34,872 nucleotides of DNA from Rubrivivax benzoatilyticus JA2 = ATCC BAA-35 (GCF_000190375.1 NZ_AEWG01000009.1:1-34872); one strand, 5' to 3'; counted from the stretch's first letter, positions 21,102-31,944 are shown. The notes: generated by a model from the letters alone, not told the origin. Made by a program: numbers and translations.

Positions 21102-22177
21102 TGCATGAACCTCCGCATCGCGAGGCCGCAGGCCGTCAGGTACGACGGCGCTTCGCGGCGAACGCGGCTTTCACGCACGGCCGAGCCGAGCTGCATGTTG
21201 TCGAATGGATTCACGACCTGCGAGGCGAAGCCGGTGAGTTCGGTGACACGATCCTTCAGGCCGGGCAGCGTCGCGGTGCCGCCGGCAAGCATCACGTAGT
21301 GCACCTTGTGGTGCGGCGTGCTGGTGAAGAAGTACTGCAGCGCGCGGCCGATCTCCTGCGACAGGCTGTCGACGAAGGGAGCGAGGATCGCGCTCTCGTA
21401 GTCCTCGGGCAGGTCGCCGGAGAGCTTCTTGGCCTCGGCTTCCTCGAAGGACAGGCCGTACTGGCGGCTGATCAGCTGGGTGAGCTGCGAGCCGCCGAAG
21501 GCCTGGTCGCGGTCGTAGAGCATGTCGTCGTCGCGCAGCACCTTCAGGCTGGTGGTGTCGGCGCCGATCTCGAACAGCGCGACCAGCGCGTCGCGGCCCT
21601 CGTTGGGCAGCGCCGCGACGACCCGGCTCATCGCCAGGCGCGAGGCGTGCGACTCGATGTCCAGCACCACCGGCTTCAGCCCGGCGGCCTCGGCCAGGCC
21701 CTGGCGGTCCTGCACGCGGTCCTTGCGGCTGGCGGCGATCAGCACCTCGACGTCGCCGGCGGAGGTGGCACTCGGGCCGATGACGCAGAAGTCCAGGCTG
21801 ACCTCGTCGAGCGAGAACGGGATGTACTGGTTGGCCTCGGACTCGACCTGCAGTTCCATCTCCTCGTCGCGCAGGCCGGCCGGCAGCATGATCTTCTTCG
21901 TGATGACGGCCGACTGCGGCATCGCCATGACGACGTTCTTGGAGCGCGTGCCGCTCTTGGCGACGACGCGGCGCACGGCTTCGGCGACCTCGTCGAACTT
22001 CTCGATCTGGCCGTCGGTGATCCAGCCCTTTTCGAACGGCTCGGTGGCGAAACGCTCCAGCACGAACTCACCGGAGGGCGCGCGCCCCAGCTCGACGAGC
22101 TTGACGCTGGACGAGCTGATGTCCAGCCCGATCATGGGTGGGTGCTTGCGGCCCAGAAGATTGTCGAGAAAGCTCAA
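21098..22177 (-). CDS. pilM: Type IV pilus actin-like ATPase PilM
   Basis: This 359-residue cytoplasmic FtsA/actin-fold protein forms a ring at the base of the alignment complex and binds the N-terminus of PilN. The first nucleotide-binding motif is IGLDISSSSVKLVEL (16-30). Later motifs are ALFEIGADTTSLKVL (phosphate 2) and VMLAGGTATLPGLKD (adenosine motif). The start codon is TTG at 22177, supported by GGGGAG eight bases upstream; the next Met would remove the normal N-terminus. It is the first gene of pilMNOPQ-aroKB-dgt and diverges from mrcA, the usual proteobacterial arrangement. Confidence 0.95.
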   Translation of the reverse strand: MSFLDNLLGRKHPPMIGLDISSSSVKLVELGRAPSGEFVLERFATEPFEKGWITDGQIEKFDEVAEAVRRVVAKSGTRSKNVVMAMPQSAVITKKIMLPAGLRDEEMELQVESEANQYIPFSLDEVSLDFCVIGPSATSAGDVEVLIAASRKDRVQDRQGLAEAAGLKPVVLDIESHASRLAMSRVVAALPNEGRDALVALFEIGADTTSLKVLRDDDMLYDRDQAFGGSQLTQLISRQYGLSFEEAEAKKLSGDLPEDYESAILAPFVDSLSQEIGRALQYFFTSTPHHKVHYVMLAGGTATLPGLKDRVTELTGFASQVVNPFDNMQLGSAVRESRVRREAPSYLTACGLAMRRFMQ

Positions 22178-22441
22178 AGCGCACGCTCCCCAGGCAGGCG
22201 GGATCCAACCCGAGCTTGTTAAAGAGTTACTTGAATGCTAGCAGTAAAGCCTTTGTAAACCGCAGAGAAACGGGCGCAACTACTGCACGGTCGGCAACGA
22301 ATCCGCGCCCTTGCTGGCGGCATCGCAACACCCCGCGGCGGCCGGGCGGCAACACGACGTGAGGAATGTCACGGCGCCGGCCATGAAAACCCGCCGGCGG
22401 ACGCCTTCCTATAATCCCGGCGACCTCTCCACGGGATCCCC
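22178..22441. promoter_or_regulatory. Divergent promoter region, pilM / mrcA
   Basis: The 264-bp gap between the divergent pilM and mrcA genes is the least G+C-rich part of this area around 22215-22280. On the minus strand a TTTACA -35-like hexamer (22254-22259) could serve pilM, but its -10 is poor. On the plus strand a perfect TATAAT (22410-22415) serves mrcA. No coding potential is apparent. Confidence 0.6.
22410..22415 (+). promoter_or_regulatory. -10 element of the mrcA promoter
   Basis: TATAAT matches the sigma-70 -10 consensus at all six positions and stands out in this G+C-rich sequence. It places transcription initiation about 20 nt before the mrcA ATG at 22442. A recognisable -35 hexamer at 16-18 bp spacing is missing (AAACCC at 17 bp). 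Confidence 0.65.
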
Positions 22442-24823
22442 ATGTCCTCTACCGATCCCGCGCCCGAGCGCCCGCCGGCGCCTTCCGGTGGCGCACCCCG
22501 CTCCCGCCCGCGACGCACTGCCGGCAGCCTGCTGCTGCTGGCCCTGGCCTGGCTTGTCGGCCTGGCGCTCGCGGCTGTCGTGTCCGTCGTGATGGTGGTC
22601 GGCGTCGCGCTGGCCGTGGCCTACCCGCAGCTGCCGGAGATCGCCAGCCTCACCGACTACCGGCCCAAGCTGCCGCTGCGCGTGTTCTCCAGCGACGGCG
22701 TGCTGCTCGGCGAGTTCGGCGAGGAGCGGCGCAACTTCACGCCGATCGCGCAGATCCCGCAGGTGATGAAGAACGCGGTGCTCGCCGCCGAGGACGCACG
22801 CTTCTACGAACACGGCGGCGTCGACTACAAGGGCGTGGCCCGCGCGGCGATCGAGAACCTGCGCGACGCACGCAGCCAGGGCGCGTCGACGATCACGATG
22901 CAGGTGGCGCGCAACTTCTACCTGTCGACCGAGAAGACCTTCACGCGCAAGATCTACGAGATCCTGCTGGCGCTGAAGATCGAGCGCCAGCTCTCGAAGG
23001 ACCAGATCCTCGAGGCCTACATGAACCAGATCTACCTCGGCCAGCGCGCCAACGGCTTCGCCGCGGCCGCGGAGATCTACTTCGGCAAGAAGCTCGCCGA
23101 CGTGACGGTGGCCGAGGCGGCGATGCTCGCCGGCCTGCCCAAGGCGCCGTCGGCCTACAACCCGATCGCCAACCCCAAGCGCGCCGAGCTGCGCCAGCGC
23201 TACATCATCGAGCGCATGTTCGAGAACGGCTTCATCACCGAGGCCGAACACGACGCCGCGCTGGAGCAGAAGCTGCACTACCGCGTGCCCAGCGACATCG
23301 CGGTGCATGCCGAGTTCGTCGCCGAGCAGGTGCGCCAGCTGATCTTCGCCCAGTACGGCGAGGAGACCTACACCCGCGGCCTGAACGCCTGGGTGACGAT
23401 CGACTCCCGTCAGCAGATGGCCGCCTACCGCGCGCTGCGCCGCGGCCTGATGGATTACGAGCTCAGGCGCGTCTACCGCGGCCCCGAGGCCTACATCGAC
23501 CTGCCGGGCGATCCGGCGCAGGTCGACGCGCGCGTCGCCGAGGCGCTCGCCGACCACCCCGACAACGACGACCTGCGCAGTGCCGTGGTGCTCGAGGCCG
23601 CGCCGCGCAAGGTCGTCGCGATGCTGCAGTCCGGCGACACGATCACCGTCACCGGCGACGGCCTGAAGCCGGTCACCTCCGGACTGTCGGAGAAGGCCGG
23701 GCCCAAGACCCAGATCCGCCGCGGCGCCGTGGTGCGTGCGATGCAGGACGCCAAGGGCAACTGGACGCTGACCCAGCTGCCGGAGGTCGAGGGCGCCTTC
23801 GTCGCGCTGGACCCGCGCACCGGTGCGCTGCAGGCGATGGTCGGCGGCTTCGACTTCGGCAAGAACAAGTTCAACCACGTGACCCAGGCCTGGCGCCAGC
23901 CGGGCTCGTCGTTCAAGCCCTTCATCTACTCGGCGGCGCTGGAAAAGGGCTTCACGCCGGCGACCGTGGTCAACGACGCGCCGCTGTTCTTCGACGCCAC
24001 CGTCACCGGCAGCCAGCCCTGGGAGCCGAAGAACTACGACGGCAAGTTCGAGGGCCCGATGACGCTGCAGGCGGCGCTGGCCAAGTCCAAGAACATGGTC
24101 TCGATCCGGGTGCTGCAGTCGGTGGGCGCGCCGTTCGCCCAGGAATGGATCACGCGTTTCGGTTTCGAGCCCGAGCGGCATCCGGCCTATCTGACGATGG
24201 CGCTGGGCGCCGGCTCGGTGACGCCGCTGCAGATGGCCACCGCCTACGGCGTCTTCGCCAACGGCGGCTACCGCGTCACGCCGGTGATGATCACCCGGAT
24301 CACCGACGTCAAGGGCCGCGTGCTGCAGGAGACCCAGCTCAAGCCGCGCGACGAGAGCATGCGTGTGCTCGACGAGCGCAACGCCTTCGTGATGGGCTCG
24401 CTGCTGCAGAACGTCGCGCGCGCCGGCACCGCTGCACGCGCGCAGGCGACGCTGAAGCGGCCCGACCTGTACGGCAAGACCGGCACGACCAACGACTCGA
24501 TGGACGCCTGGTTCGCCGGTTACCAGCCGACGCAGGTCGCGGTGGTCTGGATCGGCTACGACACGCCGAGGAAGCTCGGCGACCGCGAAACCGGCGGCGG
24601 CCGCGCGCTGCCGGTGTGGATCGAGTACATGCAGACCGCGCTGCGCGGCGTGCCCGTGTTCGAGCCGCTGCCGCCGGCGGGCGTCGTCCAGCACGAGGGC
24701 GTCTGGATGTACGAGGAGTACCGCGACGGCGCCGGCGTCTCCAGCGTCGGCCTGAGCGACGCCGTGCCGCAGGCGCCGACGAACGAGGAACGCAGCACGA
24801 TCCTCGACCTGTTCAAGCGCTGA
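22442..24823 (+). CDS. mrcA: Bifunctional penicillin-binding protein 1A
   Basis: This 793-residue class-A PBP polymerises lipid II and cross-links peptidoglycan in the periplasm. A cytoplasmic Pro/Arg-rich N-terminus precedes one transmembrane helix (about 28-60). The GT51 glycosyltransferase domain follows (about 78-250), with catalytic E117 in AAEDARFYEHGG and the QGASTITMQ motif. A PBP1A-type OB-like insert precedes the transpeptidase domain, whose SxxK is S489-K492 (GSSFKPF), SxN is S549-N551, and KTG is K679-G681. All catalytic motifs are intact. Divergence from pilM is the classical mrcA/ponA position. It converges with cyaY. Confidence 0.97.
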   Translation: MSSTDPAPERPPAPSGGAPRSRPRRTAGSLLLLALAWLVGLALAAVVSVVMVVGVALAVAYPQLPEIASLTDYRPKLPLRVFSSDGVLLGEFGEERRNFTPIAQIPQVMKNAVLAAEDARFYEHGGVDYKGVARAAIENLRDARSQGASTITMQVARNFYLSTEKTFTRKIYEILLALKIERQLSKDQILEAYMNQIYLGQRANGFAAAAEIYFGKKLADVTVAEAAMLAGLPKAPSAYNPIANPKRAELRQRYIIERMFENGFITEAEHDAALEQKLHYRVPSDIAVHAEFVAEQVRQLIFAQYGEETYTRGLNAWVTIDSRQQMAAYRALRRGLMDYELRRVYRGPEAYIDLPGDPAQVDARVAEALADHPDNDDLRSAVVLEAAPRKVVAMLQSGDTITVTGDGLKPVTSGLSEKAGPKTQIRRGAVVRAMQDAKGNWTLTQLPEVEGAFVALDPRTGALQAMVGGFDFGKNKFNHVTQAWRQPGSSFKPFIYSAALEKGFTPATVVNDAPLFFDATVTGSQPWEPKNYDGKFEGPMTLQAALAKSKNMVSIRVLQSVGAPFAQEWITRFGFEPERHPAYLTMALGAGSVTPLQMATAYGVFANGGYRVTPVMITRITDVKGRVLQETQLKPRDESMRVLDERNAFVMGSLLQNVARAGTAARAQATLKRPDLYGKTGTTNDSMDAWFAGYQPTQVAVVWIGYDTPRKLGDRETGGGRALPVWIEYMQTALRGVPVFEPLPPAGVVQHEGVWMYEEYRDGAGVSSVGLSDAVPQAPTNEERSTILDLFKR

Positions 24824-24824
24824 A

Positions 24825-24842
24825 CGCCGGCGCGCGCCGGCG
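24825..24842. repeat. 18-bp perfect palindrome between mrcA and cyaY stops
   Basis: CGCCGGCGCGCGCCGGCG is fully self-complementary and fills most of the 25-bp gap between the convergent stop codons of mrcA and cyaY. It could act as a stem for both transcripts. No T-run follows on either strand, so intrinsic termination is only a guess. Confidence 0.45.
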
Positions 24843-24848
24843 CGCGCT

Positions 24849-25184
24849 TCAGAACACGATCGGCTTGCCGGCCTGGGTGCTGGCGTGCCGGCTCAGCGCC
24901 TCGAAGAACTCGCTGCCGTCGCGCGTGTCGGCCCAGCGGCCGTCGGCCCAGCGGTAGTGGAAACCGCCGCCGCGCGCCGCCAGCCACAGCTCCTGCAGCG
25001 GCGGCTGGGTGTTGACGACGATCTTGCTGCCGTTCGGGAAGGACAGCTCCAGCAGGCCGCCGGTACGCGTGGTGTCGATGTCGACGACGTCCTGCTGCAG
25101 CAGCCGGTCGGCGGTGGCCTCGATGCGTGCCAGCGCCTCCTGCGCCAGGCGGTGGTACTCGGCGTCGGTCAGGACCGTGCTCAT
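24849..25184 (-). CDS. cyaY: Iron donor protein CyaY (bacterial frataxin)
   Basis: This 111-residue cytosolic protein binds iron and modulates iron-sulfur cluster assembly on IscS/IscU. The N-terminal helix is acidic (TDAEYHRLAQEALARIEATAD). The family strands follow: DIDTTRTGGLLELSFPNGSK, then IVVNTQPPLQELWLAARGGGFHYRW, and the closing DTRDGSEFFEALSRHAS. The length is typical (about 105-110). The ATG at 25184 has AGGAAG six bases upstream. Its start is only 14 bp from that of the divergent lptM, so its promoter must lie inside lptM. Confidence 0.96.
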   Translation of the reverse strand: MSTVLTDAEYHRLAQEALARIEATADRLLQQDVVDIDTTRTGGLLELSFPNGSKIVVNTQPPLQELWLAARGGGFHYRWADGRWADTRDGSEFFEALSRHASTQAGKPIVF

Positions 25185-25189
25185 AGAAT
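25184..25189 (+). promoter_or_regulatory. -10-like element immediately before lptM
   Basis: TAGAAT matches the -10 consensus in five of six positions and ends 9 bp before the lptM ATG at 25199. If used, transcription would begin at or next to the start codon, giving a leaderless lptM-lysA mRNA. This agrees with the lack of a Shine-Dalgarno sequence before lptM. No good -35 is visible. Confidence 0.45.
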
Positions 25190-25198
25190 CTTCCTGAA

Positions 25199-25341
25199 AT
25201 GCGTCAACTCTCCCGAAACAGTGTAGTGCGCGGCGCCGCGGCGCTCGTGGCGGCCCTCGCCCTGACCCTGACGGCCGGATGCGGCCAGAAGGGCCCGCTG
25301 AAGCTGCCGGCGCCCGCCGGCGCGGCGTCGGGAGCGGCGAA

Positions 25342-25345
<4 letters not shown>
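25199..25345 (+). CDS. lptM: LPS translocon maturation chaperone LptM-like small lipoprotein
   Basis: This 48-residue protein has a charged N-terminus, a hydrophobic signal helix (residues 12-26) and the lipobox LTAGC with Cys28. The conserved CGQKGPLKLP motif of LptM (YifL) follows, then a short Ala/Gly-rich tail. In E. coli LptM promotes oxidative maturation of the LptD/LptE LPS translocon. The position between cyaY and lysA is the classical one. Its stop overlaps the lysA GTG (GTGA). A small size makes it easy to miss. Confidence 0.9.
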
Positions 25346-27577
<2,232 letters not shown>

Positions 27578-27581
<4 letters not shown>

Positions 27582-28561
27582 GCCGCCGCCTCCTGGTCGG
27601 CTGCGACCCGCCAGCAGGCGGCGCGGGTCGTGCCGGCCGCCATCAACTCGGGGCGTTCGCTGCGGCAGCGTGCAAACGTGTGTTCGCAGCGCGGGTGGAA
27701 GGCGCAGCCGGCCGGGATCGCGCCCAGCCGCGGCATCGCGCCGTCGATCTGCGCCAGGCGTTCGCGCTCGACGTCCATCGCCGGGATCGAGCCCATCAGC
27801 CCGGCCGTGTACGGATGGCGCGCGCGGTGGATGACCTCGGCCACCGGGCCGATCTCGGCGATGCGGCCGGCGTACATCACCGCGACGCGGTCGCAGGTCT
27901 CGGCGATGACGCCCATGTCGTGCGTGACCAGCATCACCGCCGCGCCGTGTTCGCGGCAGACGCGCTTGAGCAGGGTGATGATCTGGGCCTGGATCGACAC
28001 GTCCAGCGCCGTCGTCGGCTCGTCGGCGACGATCAGCTTGGGCTCGGCGGCCAGCGCCAGCGCGATGACGACCCGCTGGCGCATGCCGCCGGAGAACTGG
28101 TGCGGGTAGTGGTCGAAACGTTCTCGTGCCGCCGGGATGCCGGTTTCCTCCAGCAGCCGGATCGCCCGCGCCCTCGCCTCCTCGGCCGACACCGGCAGAT
28201 GGGTGCGGATCGTCTCGACGAGCTGGCGGCCCACCGTGTACAGCGGGTTCAGCGAGGTCAGCGGGTCCTGGAAGACGGCGCCGATCGAGCGCCCGCGCAG
28301 CCGGCGCATCGCCTCGGGCGGCAGGTCGTCGATGCGCCGTCCTTCGAGGCGGATCTCGCCGCCGGCGATGCGCCCCGGCGGCTCCAGCAGGCCGATGATG
28401 GCCGCGCCGGTCAGCGACTTGCCGGCGCCGGACTCGCCGACGACGCCGAGGATCTCGCCGGCGCGGATGTCGAAGGAGATGTCGTCCAGCGCGCGCAGCG
28501 TGCCGCGGCGCGTGGGGAACTCGACGGCGAGGTGCCGGACTTCGAGCAGCGGAGCGTCCAT
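27578..28561 (-). CDS. Peptide/nickel-type ABC transporter ATPase (DppD/OppD-like)
   Basis: This 327-residue ATPase pairs with the DppF-like protein. Walker A is GESGAGKS, the Q-loop region [19 protein letters not shown], the signature [15 protein letters not shown], Walker [14 protein letters not shown], and the switch His is in LVTHDMGV. It ends with the HPY-type extension ([13 protein letters not shown]) and a Cys-containing [15 protein letters not shown]. The ATG at 28561 overlaps the permease stop by one base (TGATG), which sets the start although the frame stays open far upstream. Confidence 0.92.
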
Positions 28562-29505
28562 CAGCGCAGCCTCGGGTTCAGCGCGTCGCGCAGCCAGTCG
28601 CCGAGCAGGTTCACCGACAGCGCGATCAGCACCAGCATCACGCCCGGGAAGATCGTGATCCACCATTCGCCGGAGAACAGGAAGTCGTTGCCGACGCGGA
28701 TCAGCGTGCCCAGCGACGGCGAGGTCGGCGGCACGCCGACGCCGAGGAAGGACAGCGTCGCCTCGGTGAGGATGGCGGTGGCGACCTGGATCGTCGCCAG
28801 CACCAGCACCGGCCCCATCACGTTGGGCAGCACGTGACGGCGCATGATGCGCAGCGACGGCACGCCGATGATGCGCGCCGCCTGCACGTACTCCTTCTGG
28901 CGTTCGACCATCGTCGAGCCGCGCACCGTGCGTGCGTACTGCACCCAGCCGGTCAGCGCGATCGCCAGGATCAGCACGCCGAAGGCCAGCGTCTCGTGGG
29001 CCTGCGGGAACAGCGCCCGGCCGACGCCGTCGATCAACAGCGCGACGAGGATCGCCGGGAAGGACAGCATGACGTCGCAGACGCGCATGATGAAGGCGTC
29101 GGTGCGGCCGCCGACGAAGCCGGCCAGCAGCCCGAGGCCGACGCCCAGCACCACCGACAGCGCCACCGAAGCCAGCCCGACGAGCAGCGAGATGCGCGCC
29201 CCGTACATCAGCGCCGACAGGATGTCGCGGCCCTGGTCGTCGGTGCCCAGCAGGTACTTCGTGCTGCCGCCGTCGATCCAGGCCGGCGGCAGGCGCGAGT
29301 CCATCAGGTCCAGCGTCGCCAGGTCGAAGGGGTCGTGCGGCGAGACCCAGCCGGCGAACAGCGCGCAGAACACGCAGACCGCGGCGATGACGGCCGCCAG
29401 GATCGCCGTCGGCGAGCGCTTGAAGCTGTGCCAGACGTCGCCGTCGAGAAAACGTGCCAGGCGGCCGGGCGGCCTGGGCAGGGAGGTGTCGGGAACGGGC
29501 GCCAT
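28561..29505 (-). CDS. Peptide/nickel-type ABC transporter permease (DppC-like)
   Basis: This 314-residue inner-membrane permease has a cytoplasmic N-terminus with the OppC/DppC-type segment [13 protein letters not shown], about six hydrophobic helices, the family motif [23 protein letters not shown], and the EAA coupling loop ([23 protein letters not shown]). The ATG at 29505 lies 9 bp after the upstream permease stop. It forms the channel with the DppB-like subunit. Confidence 0.93.
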   Translation of the reverse strand: MAPVPDTSLPRPPGRLARFLDGDVWHSFKRSPTAILAAVIAAVCVFCALFAGWVSPHDPFDLATLDLMDSRLPPAWIDGGSTKYLLGTDDQGRDILSALMYGARISLLVGLASVALSVVLGVGLGLLAGFVGGRTDAFIMRVCDVMLSFPAILVALLIDGVGRALFPQAHETLAFGVLILAIALTGWVQYARTVRGSTMVERQKEYVQAARIIGVPSLRIMRRHVLPNVMGPVLVLATIQVATAILTEATLSFLGVGVPPTSPSLGTLIRVGNDFLFSGEWWITIFPGVMLVLIALSVNLLGDWLRDALNPRLR

Positions 29506-29514
29506 CGCGGGGGC

Positions 29515-30498
29515 TCAGTGGGCGGCGGCGCTGCGCTCGATGCGCAGCCGCGGGTCGACGACGAAGTACAGCAGGTCGACGACGAGGTTGATCAGCACGA
29601 AGATCAGCGCGATCAGGCAGAGATAGGCCGCCATCACCGGGATGTCGGCGAACTGCACCGCCTGGATGAACAGCAGCCCCATGCCGGGCCACTGGAAGAC
29701 GGTCTCGGTGATGATCGCGAAGGCGATCAGCGAGCCCAGCTGCAGCCCGGTGATCGTGATCACCGGCACCAGCGTGTTCTTCAGCGCATGGCCGAAGTGC
29801 ACCGCGCGGTCGCTCAGGCCGCGAGCGCGCGCGAACTTGATGTAGTCGCTGCGCAGCACCTCCAGCATCTCGGCGCGCACCAGGCGCAGGATCAGCGCCA
29901 GCTGGAACACCGACAGCGTCACCGCCGGCAGCACCAGGTGCTTCAGGCCGTCGGCGGTCAGCAGCCCGGTCGTCCAGCCGCCCAGCGCGACGACCTCGCC
30001 GCGGCCGAAGCTCGGCAGCCAGTGCAACTGCACCGCGAAGACCAGGATCAGCAGGATGCCGATCAGGAAGGTCGGCAGCGACACGCCCAGCAGCGACAGC
30101 GTCATCACCAGTTGCGCGCCGGCGCTGCCGCGGCGCAGCGCGGCGTAGACGCCCAGCGGGATGCCCAGCACCAGCGCCAGCAGCGCCGCCACCAGCGACA
30201 GCTCCAGCGTCGCCGGGAAACGTTCGGCGATCAGCGCCGAGACCTGGCGCCCCTGGCGCAGGCTGAGGCCGAACTCGCCCTGCACGGCATTGGCGACGAA
30301 GTGACCGAACTGCACCAGGAAGCCCTGGTCCAGCCCGAGGTCACGGCGCAACTGGGCACGCTGCTCCTGCGTCGCGTCCTGGCCCAGCAGGTTGAGCACC
30401 GGGTCGCCGACGTACTGGAACAGCATGAAGGCGATGAACGCCACCGCCAGCATCACGACGAGGGCCTGGGCGAGCCGGCGGAGGACGAAGACGAGCAT
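29515..30498 (-). CDS. Peptide/nickel-type ABC transporter permease (DppB-like)
   Basis: This 327-residue permease is the first gene of the transporter operon. It starts [20 protein letters not shown], the typical DppB N-terminal helix, which is why I use the ATG at 30498 and not the longer open frame to 30576. Family motifs include [18 protein letters not shown], then [20 protein letters not shown], the EAA loop ([21 protein letters not shown]) and [11 protein letters not shown] near the C-terminus. No substrate-binding protein gene precedes it: coq7 occupies that place, divergently. Confidence 0.93.
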   Translation of the reverse strand: MLVFVLRRLAQALVVMLAVAFIAFMLFQYVGDPVLNLLGQDATQEQRAQLRRDLGLDQGFLVQFGHFVANAVQGEFGLSLRQGRQVSALIAERFPATLELSLVAALLALVLGIPLGVYAALRRGSAGAQLVMTLSLLGVSLPTFLIGILLILVFAVQLHWLPSFGRGEVVALGGWTTGLLTADGLKHLVLPAVTLSVFQLALILRLVRAEMLEVLRSDYIKFARARGLSDRAVHFGHALKNTLVPVITITGLQLGSLIAFAIITETVFQWPGMGLLFIQAVQFADIPVMAAYLCLIALIFVLINLVVDLLYFVVDPRLRIERSAAAH

Positions 30499-30643
30499 CG
30501 AGGGCGGCGGGAGCACGCGGCAAAAGCTGGCGATGATGCGCAAAACCCGTGCCCGGGCAAAGCGCAAAGACCTCATGTCGGCCCGCGCGCCCCCGGGGCC
30601 GGGTGGTCAGCAGCGCCCCGTGGCCGGCGCTATGCTGCACCGC
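30499..30643. promoter_or_regulatory. Divergent gap between the ABC transporter and coq7
   Basis: This 145-bp region must hold promoters for the transporter operon (minus) and coq7 (plus). A TATGCT at 30631-30636 could be a -10 for coq7, but it lies 7 bp before the ATG and lacks a clear -35. I see no other distinct site and no gene. Confidence 0.35.
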
Positions 30644-31276
30644 ATGAGCACCGTCGACCGCCTTCTCGTCAGCGCCGACAACGCGCTGCGCACCCTGTCC
30701 GGCGCCGTGCACGCCGGCCGTCCCAACCCCGCCGGCCCGGCGCGCGCCGACGCCGAACCGCCGGCCGAGGACGAACGCAGCCTGTCGGCGGCGCTGATGC
30801 GCGTGAACCACGTCGGCGAGGTCTGCGCCCAGGCGCTGTACCAGGCCCAGGCACTGACCGCGCGCAGCCCCGAGCTGCGCGAGCAGATGGCGGCCGCGGC
30901 GCGCGAGGAGATCGACCACCTCGCCTGGACGCAGCAGCGGCTGGACGAGCTCGGCGACCGCCCCAGCCTGCTCAACCCGCTGTGGTACGCCGGCGCCTTC
31001 GCCATCGGCCTGGCCGCCGGGCGCCTGGGTGACCGCGTCAGCCTGGGCTTCGTCGTCGAGACCGAGCGTCAGGTCGAGCAGCACCTCGCCGGCCACCTCG
31101 ACCGGCTGCCGGCGGGCGACGAACGTTCGCGCGCCATCGTCGAGCAGATGAAGGACGACGAACGCCGCCACGCCGACGGCGCCGAGGACGCCGGCGGCAT
31201 TGCGCTGCCGATGCCGGTGCGGCTGGCGATGCGCGCGGCGGCCAAGGTGATGACCGTCACCGCGCACCGCATCTGA
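30644..31276 (+). CDS. coq7: 3-demethoxyubiquinol 3-hydroxylase (Coq7)
   Basis: This 210-residue di-iron membrane-associated enzyme adds the last hydroxyl in ubiquinone synthesis. The ferritin-like metal ligands are readable: E59 in NHVGEV, E89 and H92 in REEIDHL, E141 in VETERQ, and E173/H176 in DERRHA. Burkholderiales use Coq7 instead of the UbiF flavoprotein. The ATG at 30644 (MSTVDRLL) is preferred over an in-frame ATG four codons upstream. Its TGA is immediately followed by the TCA that is the stop of the converging osmC-like gene. Confidence 0.95.
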   Translation: MSTVDRLLVSADNALRTLSGAVHAGRPNPAGPARADAEPPAEDERSLSAALMRVNHVGEVCAQALYQAQALTARSPELREQMAAAAREEIDHLAWTQQRLDELGDRPSLLNPLWYAGAFAIGLAAGRLGDRVSLGFVVETERQVEQHLAGHLDRLPAGDERSRAIVEQMKDDERRHADGAEDAGGIALPMPVRLAMRAAAKVMTVTAHRI

Positions 31277-31699
31277 TCAGCCCTCGACGATCTCGTAGCC
31301 GGTCGTGATCTCGGCCGTGCGCGCCAGCATGATCGTCGCCGAGCAGTACTTCTCGTGCGACAGCGCGATCGCGCGCTCCACCGCCTGCGCCGGCAGGCCG
31401 CGGCCGGTGACGACGAAGTGCAGGTGGATCTTCGTGAACACCTTCGGGTCGGTGGCGGCACGTTCGGCCTGCAGCTTGACCTGGCAGCCGCGCACGTCGT
31501 GGCGGCCGCGCTTGAGGATCAGCACGACGTCGTAGGCGGTGCAGCCGCCGGCACCGGCCAGCAGCGTCTCCATCGGCCGCGGGGCGAGGTTGCGGCCGCC
31601 GCCGTCGGGCGCGCCGTCCATGGTCAGCAGATGGCCGCTGCCGGTCTCGGCGACGAAGCCCATGCCCGAGGCCGGGATCCAGTTGATCGTGCATTCCAT
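31277..31699 (-). CDS. OsmC family protein
   Basis: This 140-residue protein has the OsmC/Ohr fold pattern. An N-terminal beta-region (MECTINWIPASGMGFVAETG) leads to LAPRPMETLLAGAGGCTAYDV, which carries the first redox Cys, and LSHEKYCSA carries the second. Family members are thiol-dependent peroxidases for organic hydroperoxides. This one resembles the YhfA-like branch more than OsmC or Ohr proper. The ATG at 31699 has GGAG about ten bases upstream. It is a single gene, converging tail-to-tail with coq7. Confidence 0.9.
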   Translation of the reverse strand: MECTINWIPASGMGFVAETGSGHLLTMDGAPDGGGRNLAPRPMETLLAGAGGCTAYDVVLILKRGRHDVRGCQVKLQAERAATDPKVFTKIHLHFVVTGRGLPAQAVERAIALSHEKYCSATIMLARTAEITTGYEIVEG

Positions 31700-31804
31700 G
31701 GCGTGAAACTCCGTGTGCGGCGCGAAAAGGCGTGCATTGTGCGCAGGTCCGGCGCAAGCGTCGCCGAGGCTTGCGGCAGGTCGGCCAGCAGGCCAGTCAG
31801 GATA

Positions 31805-31832
31805 TTGCACCGCAGCAAGGCGGTGGTAGACT
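31805..31832 (+). promoter_or_regulatory. Probable promoter of the anti-SD small RNA
   Basis: TTGCAC (31805-31810) and TAGACT (31827-31832) are separated by 16 bp and read as a moderate sigma-70 promoter. Initiation would fall near 31839. The -10 matches at four of six positions. Its location just upstream of a structured segment ending in a strong terminator is the main support. Confidence 0.5.
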
Positions 31833-31838
31833 GGCTTC

Positions 31839-31944
31839 CATCGGTCGTTGACGGCGTCTTGCCTCCGACCCACCGGTTGTCTCCTCCACCTCCTCCAATG
31901 GTGGATTCAGGCCCGGGGCCGCAAGGTCCCGGGCTTCTTTTCTT
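31839..31944 (+). ncRNA. Candidate small RNA with perfect anti-Shine-Dalgarno sequence
   Basis: A transcript of about 105 nt would run from the promoter to the terminator tract. Its centre is pyrimidine-rich and contains ACCTCCT (31888-31894), identical to the anti-SD at the 3' end of 16S rRNA and extending to ACCTCCTCC. A hairpin TCCACC (885-890) / GGTGGA (900-905) places TCCTCCAAT in its loop, so the SD-complementary bases would be exposed. The RNA ends in a 10-bp GCAA-capped terminator stem. There is no plausible leader peptide, so an ilvA attenuator is less likely. From memory it resembles the conserved betaproteobacterial toxic small RNA with an anti-SD motif; this was not checked. Start position is estimated. 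Confidence 0.72.
31911..31944 (+). terminator. Intrinsic terminator of the small RNA
   Basis: A 10-bp stem (31911-31920 with 31925-31934; one G-T pair, otherwise Watson-Crick) closes a GCAA tetraloop and is followed by TTCTTTTCTT (31935-31944). This is a strong rho-independent terminator on the plus strand, separating the small RNA from ilvA. Confidence 0.9.

Noticed and set aside
22231..22259. Sigma-70 promoter TTTACA ... ATTCAA for pilM on the minus strand
   Set aside because: The -35 is fair, but the -10 matches only two or three positions at 17-18 bp spacing; kept only as a remark in the intergenic entry.
22409..24694. Long minus-strand open frame antisense to mrcA
   Set aside because: Same G+C artefact; mrcA on the plus strand has all catalytic motifs, while the antisense product has no recognisable family.
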